A stretch of DNA of 64,000 bases from JAMLJG01 sp035327585. Its GTDB lineage: Bacteria; Verrucomicrobiota; Kiritimatiellia; CAIVKH01. Location: positions 8,817 through 72,816 of the forward strand of contig DAOLDD010000014.1 of the NCBI GenBank assembly GCA_035327585.1, in the 5' to 3' direction. This document shows positions 58,751 through 64,000 of the stretch, piece by piece. Under the pieces are notes generated by a model that saw nothing but the letters and a program-made list of their open reading frames with translations, was not told the DNA's origin and did not search any database. The first letter of the stretch is position 1. Each line of letters begins with the position of its first letter. Made by a program: the position numbers and the translations under genes.

Positions 58751-59917
58751 CTAGTCTCCCATCAATCGGTTCACTACATCGTCCATCGATACGCCCGCCA
58801 ACCGCCCTTCGCGGCACGCGGTTTCGTGCCAGTGCTCGACGCCGTCCGCCTCCATGTGCGAACCCCAAAGGGCCAGCACCTGCGGTGCGCGTCGCGCCGC
58901 GTCCTCGGACACTGCGGCCTCGACGCTCGCGAGCAGGAAACGCCGCTCCTTCACGCGCTTGAATACATCGAGCAGCGGCTGGGTCAGCAGCACGTCCATC
59001 CGTTCCAGCAGGCGCACCTTCTCGCGCGCGGATTCGCGCAGGAATTCCGGCGGCGCCTCGACATACACCACCAGGCGATCAACGGCTCCAAGCCACTCGC
59101 GCACCGCGCCGGCATCCACCACATCCGACGGCTGCGCGGCCGTCCACGGATCAAGCAACGGCTGCACCGGCAGCCCAAGCTGACGCGCGAGACCGGCGGC
59201 CATGGCGCTCTGCGTCCACACCATCGTGCGCAGCGACGGCGCGCCGAGGCGGGCGAGCGGACCGCCGCCCCACAACCAGATGGCGCTCGCCGGGTTTTCA
59301 CCGAGATCCACGCGCACATCGTTGATCGTCTGCCGCGCGAGCGCCTGAGCCGATTTCTCCAGCATTTCGCCCATCAACTCCGCGCCGCGCCGGGGCAGCA
59401 GGTCGATCTCCTCGCCCTCCAGCAGCCACGGCGCCTGGCCCGGGGCGAGGTCTTCGCCATCGGCCCGCACCAGTACCGCCAGCCGCCCCGGTGCGCGCGG
59501 AAGCAGGCGCACGCGCGCGGGATCAAACAACTTCTGCACCGCATGGGCCAGCGCCTCCGTCTCCTGCAACGTCAGCCGCGCGAGCCGTCCATCGCGTACG
59601 CGCCCGTCGTCCAACGTCACCAGCTCGCCGCAATACGCATCGGAATAATCCGCCAGCTCGATGCCCAGCGACGCCGCCTCCAGCGGACCTCGCGCCGCCA
59701 GCGCGGCGGACGCCTCCGGTACGCCGCACAACGCCGCCAGGCGGGATTCCGCGGAACCCGGCGCGCGCGCGGAGGCTTTCGCGAACGAGCCGCCGAGTCC
59801 CTCCAAGACCAGACGCGTCGCGGCGGGACACCGCGCCACCTCCAGCGGCGTGCGTCCGTCCAGCTCCTTCCGCGGCAGATCCGCCGCGTTTTCATAGATC
59901 AGCACGATCGATTTCAC
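58751..59917 (-). CDS. ApgM-family (COG3635-like) protein lacking metal ligands
   Basis: 388 residues from GTG 59917, overlapping the hom stop as GTGA. It follows the cofactor-independent phosphoglycerate mutase fold: GRTPLEVARCP, GVPEASAALAARGPLEAASLGIEL, AIWLWGGGPL. Relatives next to hom and lysC have been proposed as stand-in homoserine kinases. Here the metal sites are gone: the first Asp-Gly is Glu-Asn (YENAAD), VEAPDEAGH-type residues are VEAPPEFLR (286-294), and the final Asp-His is missing (SVEAAVS). Function is therefore uncertain; no thrB is nearby. Confidence 0.7.
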   Translation of the reverse strand: MKSIVLIYENAADLPRKELDGRTPLEVARCPAATRLVLEGLGGSFAKASARAPGSAESRLAALCGVPEASAALAARGPLEAASLGIELADYSDAYCGELVTLDDGRVRDGRLARLTLQETEALAHAVQKLFDPARVRLLPRAPGRLAVLVRADGEDLAPGQAPWLLEGEEIDLLPRRGAELMGEMLEKSAQALARQTINDVRVDLGENPASAIWLWGGGPLARLGAPSLRTMVWTQSAMAAGLARQLGLPVQPLLDPWTAAQPSDVVDAGAVREWLGAVDRLVVYVEAPPEFLRESAREKVRLLERMDVLLTQPLLDVFKRVKERRFLLASVEAAVSEDAARRAPQVLALWGSHMEADGVEHWHETACREGRLAGVSMDDVVNRLMGD

Positions 59918-61218
59918 GCAAAATCCTCGATGCGCAGGACCACGGTCGGCGCGCCGACGTCGGACAACGCATTGATTTCCTTGAGCGCCGCCTGGAAATT
60001 TTTCTCCACCGCGTCGTGCGTCAGCACAATCACCGGTACGTGGCCGTCGCGTCGCTGCTCCTTCTGGATCATCGACGCGATGCTGATCTGGTGTTTGCCG
60101 AGAACCGTCGCCACGCGCGCCAGCACGCCCGGCTGGTCCCGCAGCGCGAGCCGCATGTAGTACCGGCACGCCACGTCGGGCATCGCCACCAGCGGCGCCG
60201 GATCGCCCTCCGGCGGCAGCACCGGCGCCCCGCCCTTTTCGCCGCGAGCCAGACGCGCCGCGATGTCCGCGACATCCGCCAAGACCGCGCTCGCCGTCGG
60301 CAACCGGCCCGCGCCGCGCCCGTAATACAGCGTATCGCCCACGATGTCGCCCCGCACCAGCACCGCGTTGAACACGCTGTCCACCGACGCGAGCATGTGC
60401 CCGGTGGGGACCAGCGTCGGATGCACGCGGACGCTGATGCCCGCCGCCTCGTGTTTAATGATCGCCAGCAGTTTGATGCGGTAGCCGAGTTCCGCCGCGT
60501 AGCGGATTTCGTCGGTCGCGAGGCCGCGGATGCCCTCGACGAGCAACGCCTTCATCGGAATCGGGAAGCCGTAGGCGAGCGACGCCAGCAGCGCCGCCTT
60601 GTGCGCCGTGTCATGGCCGTCGATGTCGAGGCTCGGCTCCGCCTCGGCGTACCCCGCCGCCTGCGCCGCCTTGAGCACGTCGTCAAACGCGAGCCCCTCC
60701 CGCTCCATGCGGGTCAGAATGTAGTTGCAGGTGCCGTTGAGGATGCCATAGACCTCATTGATGTGGTTCGCGACGAGGCCCTCGCGCAGGGCCTTGATAA
60801 TCGGGATGCCGCCCGCGACGCTCGCCTCGAACGCGATCGTCGCGTTGTGCTTCGCGGCGAGCGGGAACAGCGCCGCGCCATATTCCGCGAGCATCTTTTT
60901 GTTCGCCGTGACGACCGGCTTGCCGAGTTCCAGCGCGCGGGTCACGAGTTCCTTCGCGATGCCGACGCCGCCGATGAGTTCGATCACGACATCGACCTGC
61001 GGGTTCTCCACCACCGCCCGCGCATCGCGCGTCAGCAGCGCCTTGTCGACCACCACGCCGCGGTCGCGCTCCAGGTCAAGATCCGCGATGCCGCGCAGTA
61101 CGGGTCGCGCCCCGACGCGCCGCGCCAGCAGGTCCGCGTTCCGCTGCAGGCCCTCGACGACGCCCGCGCCGACGGTCCCGAATCCCAACAGTCCCACGCC
61201 GATTTCTTTCATGCTCAT
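59914..61218 (-). CDS. hom: Homoserine dehydrogenase
   Basis: 434 residues. IGVGLLGFGTVGAGVVEGL (NAD(P) site), VVTANKKMLAEYG, and YGILNGTCNYILTRME mark the catalytic domain; FEASVAGGIPIIK and a C-terminal ACT domain (QPGVLARVATVLGKHQISIASMIQKE) are present. It reduces aspartate semialdehyde to homoserine. The start ATG 61218 has GAGGACG upstream. First structural gene after the threonine attenuator. Confidence 0.96.
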   Translation of the reverse strand: MSMKEIGVGLLGFGTVGAGVVEGLQRNADLLARRVGARPVLRGIADLDLERDRGVVVDKALLTRDARAVVENPQVDVVIELIGGVGIAKELVTRALELGKPVVTANKKMLAEYGAALFPLAAKHNATIAFEASVAGGIPIIKALREGLVANHINEVYGILNGTCNYILTRMEREGLAFDDVLKAAQAAGYAEAEPSLDIDGHDTAHKAALLASLAYGFPIPMKALLVEGIRGLATDEIRYAAELGYRIKLLAIIKHEAAGISVRVHPTLVPTGHMLASVDSVFNAVLVRGDIVGDTLYYGRGAGRLPTASAVLADVADIAARLARGEKGGAPVLPPEGDPAPLVAMPDVACRYYMRLALRDQPGVLARVATVLGKHQISIASMIQKEQRRDGHVPVIVLTHDAVEKNFQAALKEINALSDVGAPTVVLRIEDFA

Positions 61219-61292
61219 ATTCGTCCTCAATTCATCCGGCTTCGCCCTGCGGGCTTCGCCGCGATAGTCGCCCGCGCTCCCGCGCGGGCGAC

Positions 61293-61319
61293 AAAAAAAC
61301 CCCTCGTTGCCGAGGGGTT
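61293..61319 (-). terminator. Attenuator terminator of the thr operon
   Basis: Minus strand: perfect 9-bp stem AACCCCTCG/CGAGGGGTT (61298-61319) with loop GCAA, followed by TTTTT. It stands 75 nt before the hom start. Its 5' arm (61310-61317, CCCCTCGG) can instead pair with TTGAGGGG (61344-61351) at the leader stop codon, forming an antiterminator. Confidence 0.85.
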
Positions 61320-61347
61320 GGTGCAAAACGGTTGCGCCGCGAGCCCC

Positions 61348-61398
61348 TCAAGAGCCTCCCGTCGTCGTAATCGTAATGAAGGTCGCACGGCTGTTCAT
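61348..61398 (-). CDS. thrL: Threonine/isoleucine leader peptide
   Basis: Sixteen codons: MNSRATFITITTTGGS. Five Thr and two Ile, four of the Thr within codons 9-13, ending TGA. The E. coli thr operon leader has the same theme of alternating Thr and Ile codons. The TGA lies inside the TTGAGGGG strand of the antiterminator. A stalled ribosome on the Thr codons would free that strand; a ribosome finishing at TGA would cover it. An alternative stem GCCGTG (61386-61391) with CGCGGC (61336-61341) can act as the 1:2 pause hairpin. Confidence 0.85.
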   Translation of the reverse strand: MNSRATFITITTTGGS

Positions 61399-61411
61399 AA
61401 AACGGTTTCCG

Positions 61412-61439
61412 ATACTACCCATCCCCCGCGCCCGCACAA
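61412..61439 (-). promoter_or_regulatory. Probable promoter of the thr operon
   Basis: Minus strand: TTGTGC (61434-61439), 16-bp spacer, TAGTAT (61412-61417). Transcription would start a few nt before the leader peptide ATG at 61398, giving a short 5' end as in other leader-peptide attenuators. Confidence 0.5.
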
Positions 61440-61451
61440 GCCCTTTTTCCA

Positions 61452-61512
61452 CTTCCGCCGGCAGAGCGGCGGAACTACATCCGTTGTAGCTCCGGCGCTC
61501 TGCCGCCGGAGA
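61452..61512. repeat. Nested inverted repeat upstream of the thr promoter
   Basis: Two hairpins, TTCCGCCG/CGGCGGAA and CTCCGGCG/CGCCGGAG, flank CTACA-TCCGT-TGTAG. The halves are near-complete inverted copies of each other, so the whole 61 bp can form one large cruciform. It lies just above the thr promoter. Confidence 0.65.
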
Positions 61513-61548
61513 GGGAGGCGTTTTTGAGAGCAGCTTTCATGAACGATT

Positions 61549-61590
61549 TTTTCAACGTCTGTAATTCCTTTTTGGGAGACTTACAACGTC
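61549..61590. repeat. Paired palindromic boxes, locus 4
   Basis: Boxes with cores TTTCAACGTCTGTAA (centre 61557) and TTACAACGTCTGT (centre 61588), 31 bp apart. The second is cut short at its right half. Between the yceI terminator and the thr promoter region. Confidence 0.7.
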
Positions 61591-61600
61591 TGTTCCACCG

Positions 61601-61625
61601 GAGGCGGACCCGCCTCTGGCGGGAA
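61601..61625. repeat. REP-like hairpin (family C, inverted copy 2)
   Basis: GAGGCGGACCCGCCTCTGGC then GGGAA, the reverse complement of 31015-31039. It directly abuts box locus 4. Confidence 0.6.
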
Positions 61626-61662
61626 AAACAAAACGGGCGGAGGGGGTCGCCCTCCGCCCGTT
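61622..61662 (-). terminator. Terminator of yceI
   Basis: Minus strand: 13-bp stem AACGGGCGGAGGG/CCCTCCGCCCGTT (61632-61662) followed by TTTGTTTTT, 22 nt after the yceI stop. Strong enough to separate yceI from the thr operon. Confidence 0.85.
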
Positions 61663-61684
61663 GGTTCAATTTGAACGACTCGCG

Positions 61685-62251
61685 TTACTTGAGCGCCTGA
61701 ATGGACAGCTCCAGCGTCACCTCATCGCCGACGAGCAGGCCGCCGCCGTCGAGGGACTTGCTCCAGGAGATGCCGTAGTCCTGGCGGTTGATCTTCGTGG
61801 TGAAGTCCACGCCGATCGCCTGTTTACCGGAGAACGGATGCGTCACGGGCCCGTTGACGGTGGCGGGCATCGAAATTTCCTTCGTCACGCCCTTCATCGT
61901 GAGGTTGCCGGTGAGCACGCCGTTTTCGAATTTCGTGGATTCGAAGGTGATCTCCGGGAATTTCTCGACGTCAAAGAAGTCGGAGTTGCGCAGATGGTCA
62001 TCGCGCTTCTCATTTCCCGTGTTGATGCTGGCGGCTTTGACGACGCCGGAAATCTTGAGGCTGGCGGAATCGGCCGCGTCATACGAAACGGTCCCGCTGA
62101 ATTCCCCGAAGTTTCCCTTCACCGTCGTCACCACCATGTGGCGCACACCGAAACCGACGGTGGAATGGACGGCATCGACTTCGTACACCTCCGCGCGCAC
62201 GGCGGCGGCGGATACACACAACCCCAAGGCAATGGCCAACAAACTACGCAT
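61685..62251 (-). CDS. yceI: Periplasmic YceI-family protein
   Basis: 188 residues. Signal peptide MRSLLAIALGLCVSAAAVRA, then the lipocalin-like barrel: YEVDAVHSTVGFGVRHM, KRDDHLRNSDFFDVEKFPEITF, LTMKGVTKEISMPATV, and DYGISWSKSLDGGGLLVGDEVTL. YceI proteins bind isoprenoid quinones or lipids in the periplasm. GGAGG precedes the ATG. A cytoplasmic YceI fusion is at 53776. Confidence 0.93.
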   Translation of the reverse strand: MRSLLAIALGLCVSAAAVRAEVYEVDAVHSTVGFGVRHMVVTTVKGNFGEFSGTVSYDAADSASLKISGVVKAASINTGNEKRDDHLRNSDFFDVEKFPEITFESTKFENGVLTGNLTMKGVTKEISMPATVNGPVTHPFSGKQAIGVDFTTKINRQDYGISWSKSLDGGGLLVGDEVTLELSIQALK

Positions 62252-62336
62252 ATTCTGATCCTCCTGTTTTGCTGCTTTGACCGGATTGTACCGGCGGCGT
62301 TCAAATTGTCGGTTAAGAAATCGATTCCTTACAGGA

Positions 62337-63863
62337 TCAACCCGGCTCGACCCCGAGCAGGCTCGCGTAAGGCGGGGCAAAGGGCTCGGCAAGATGTGCG
62401 ATCTGGTCGACGAGGGCCGCGCCGCGCACGAGCATGGCTTCCGCAAGCAACGCGGACCCGACCTGCTCCGGCGTCTGATCCACGGGATCGAAGGTCGCGG
62501 TGTCGGCGATGACGATGCGATCGTTTTCCGTCGTGCTGAACTGGACGCACGGGTAGTCGCCCGGCTCACCGCCCGCACGCAGGGGGGGACCGTGGCGCAA
62601 ATAGATCAGGCCGGCCCGGCCGTTGGCCTGCCAGTGCAGCACGGTGAACGGCGAGCCCGCGAACGCGAGCGTGCATTCGTCGCGGCTCATATCGAGCACG
62701 CCGTACGCCAGTGCGACGGATTCGCCGGCGGGCAGCTCCTTCGCGAGGAGGCGCGCAAGCAGGCCCATCACGGCGGCGGGATTCTGCAGATCGGCATACA
62801 CCGGAACACCGGGCTGCGCCGCCGCGCCTTGCGCCAGCGTCGACAGCGCGATGCGGACGAGGTTACCGGCGAGGGCGGCGGCGCCGGAGGAACCGGAGAG
62901 GGAAGCGAGATAGAACCCGGCATGGTCCTGATCGATGTCGAATACGGCGGCGGGCGCGAGGCCGGCCTGGGCGACCCGCAGGTAATACGTGTCTTTCAGC
63001 AGGCGCGGTTTCGCCAAATCCGCGTGGTTCGCGGCCGGCTCCGGCGCCGCGGCGGCGAGCTGCTGCGTGGTGCGGCGGAGCAATTCGTGTCGCGCGGCGA
63101 GTTCGTCGTTGAGCCGCTTGATTTCCTCAAATGCGTCGCGCTGCTGGTAATAGAGGTGGATGACGAGCGTGACGAGGAAGCAAATGAGCAGCCAGACGCA
63201 AACGATGACGAGCTGGATGACGCGCAGCTTGCGCCCGACCGTGTGCGCCGTCACATCGGCGCCGACGATGGCGATGGTATTCCCGGCGGCATCGCGAATG
63301 GGGGCGTAGCCGGAAATCAGGTCGGGATACGGCGGGTCGGGCGTGATTTCGACGTCCGCGCTGGGCCCGTCCCACGCGGCGACCATCGCGGGCAGGTCGG
63401 CGGCGCTGTAGGGCGTGCCCGGCAGTTCGCTGATTTCGTCGGGCCCGATGAGTCCGTCGCCATCCACATCCCGCGCGGCCTGGTCAACAACGTATTCAAG
63501 GGCGTGCGGCGGCGCGAAGGGGGTGGAGGACCGCCGCATCGTGTAGAGGTAGCGGATGTCCGGATTGTTGGCGACCATCCGGTCGAGTCGTTTTTGCACC
63601 GCGCGATACGCGGGTGAATCCGTGGCCTCCGGCCCGCGCACCTCGTCGATCAATTCGTGGTCGAGCCCGGCCGCCGCGGCGATGGCGACGCCCATCGCGT
63701 GCTGGCGCACTTCGTTGATCACCGCGCGACGGCTGATCAAGTAGAGGAATCCAAACGGCAGGGCCACGGCCAGCCACACCAGCAACATGCCGGCCAGCGG
63801 GCGGGATACTCCAAACGACTGGCCCGCCGCACGCGACGGGCGTTCTGCCGGTGTTTCCCCCAT
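62337..63863 (-). CDS. Membrane sensor with degenerate SpoIIE/PP2C-like domain
   Basis: 508 residues. Helices at about 25-45 and 225-250 bracket a periplasmic region (70-220) with a Cache-like layout (NNPDIRYLYTMRRSS, ISGYAPIRDAAGNTIAIVGADVT). A coiled coil (QQRDAFEEIKRLNDELAARHELL) leads to a C-terminal domain resembling SpoIIE phosphatases: AVFDIDQDHAGFYLASLSGSSGAAAL where DVSGHG is expected, and VIADTATFD where TDG is expected. Metal residues are mostly lost. It may be a pseudo-phosphatase that binds partners such as anti-anti-sigma factors; none is adjacent. Confidence 0.65.
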   Translation of the reverse strand: MGETPAERPSRAAGQSFGVSRPLAGMLLVWLAVALPFGFLYLISRRAVINEVRQHAMGVAIAAAAGLDHELIDEVRGPEATDSPAYRAVQKRLDRMVANNPDIRYLYTMRRSSTPFAPPHALEYVVDQAARDVDGDGLIGPDEISELPGTPYSAADLPAMVAAWDGPSADVEITPDPPYPDLISGYAPIRDAAGNTIAIVGADVTAHTVGRKLRVIQLVIVCVWLLICFLVTLVIHLYYQQRDAFEEIKRLNDELAARHELLRRTTQQLAAAAPEPAANHADLAKPRLLKDTYYLRVAQAGLAPAAVFDIDQDHAGFYLASLSGSSGAAALAGNLVRIALSTLAQGAAAQPGVPVYADLQNPAAVMGLLARLLAKELPAGESVALAYGVLDMSRDECTLAFAGSPFTVLHWQANGRAGLIYLRHGPPLRAGGEPGDYPCVQFSTTENDRIVIADTATFDPVDQTPEQVGSALLAEAMLVRGAALVDQIAHLAEPFAPPYASLLGVEPG

Positions 63864-63924
63864 GCGTGACAGGATACCCCACGGGGACTGCTTCGCAAAG
63901 CGCTTTGCGCGGGACGCGCGTCAG

Positions 63925-64000
63925 AGAAATTCTCAAACGTTTTGCCATGAACCGCTGTAGCGACGGCATTTCATGCCGTCGGATTTGGGCCGACGGGATG
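63925..64000. repeat. MITE-like palindromic element, copy 2 (inverted, cut by window edge)
   Basis: The left end AGAAATTCTCAAACGTTTTG, followed by CCATGAACCGCTGTAGCGAC, is the reverse complement of the right end of the 9436-9548 element, and the nested GACGGCATTTCATGCCGTC hairpin follows. The element runs off the right edge. Confidence 0.75.

Overview
The window is about 64 kb of GC-rich bacterial chromosome, densely packed with genes. It looks like a Gram-negative member of the PVC superphylum, most plausibly Verrucomicrobiota/Kiritimatiellota. The clues are a PEP-CTERM sorting tail, Verrucomicrobia-style calcium-repeat secreted proteins, an LpxC-like protein, MsbA-like transporter and lipoproteins (so an outer membrane), and abundant small palindromic intergenic repeats. 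The lineage is inference; no rRNA gene is present to settle it. There is no phage, CRISPR array or transposase.

Layout. 1-6230: a pseudopilin-like gene running off the left edge, then a translation operon on the minus strand (nusA-infB-rbfA-truB-ribF, mostly with ATGA overlaps) behind a structured leader. 6534-12739: PEP-CTERM and calcium-repeat secreted proteins, coaBC, a cobalamin-type binding protein, an FHA protein, a GspJ-like pseudopilin and two small hypotheticals. 12868-20715: hemH, a DMT exporter, a VapBC-type toxin-antitoxin pair overlapping hemB, a lipoprotein, a sigma-70 factor, a ferredoxin reductase and a degenerate ApbE-like lipoprotein. 20745-35846: hisB-hisH-hisA, a CYTH protein, a multi-helix CmpX-like channel, panC, a polysaccharide deacetylase, a glycosyltransferase-TPR protein, tRNA-Leu(UAA), yjbQ, an msbA-like exporter, trxB, a dimeric dUTPase and aroD.

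36328-44176 is a four-gene block joining cyclic-di-GMP signalling to polysaccharide synthesis: a REC-GGDEF-REC-HD-GYP regulator, a PilZ-fused GT2 synthase, a deacetylase-like protein that has lost its catalytic motif, and a TPR protein. It reads as a self-contained exopolysaccharide module. 44168-55806 holds a 7Fe ferredoxin, a HAD phosphatase, polX, the LpxC-like gene, valS, a HEAT-methyltransferase overlapping a Doc/AbrB toxin-antitoxin operon, and a redox operon (pirin-doxX-rhodanese/YceI-FMN reductase).

55856-61440 is the threonine/isoleucine operon: hom, an ApgM-family protein lacking its metal ligands, lysC and cimA. Upstream lies a complete attenuator: a promoter, a 16-residue leader peptide rich in Thr and Ile, competing RNA stems and a Rho-independent terminator. 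This is the clearest regulatory discovery in the window. A YceI protein and a membrane sensor with a degenerate SpoIIE-like domain close the window.

Intergenic DNA carries several repeat families: paired palindromes TTTACA-N5-TGTAAA with centres 31-32 bp apart (four loci), a MITE-like element with terminal inverted repeats (two copies, opposite orientation), REP-like hairpins with compensatory stem changes, and arrays of a GAATGAC heptamer.
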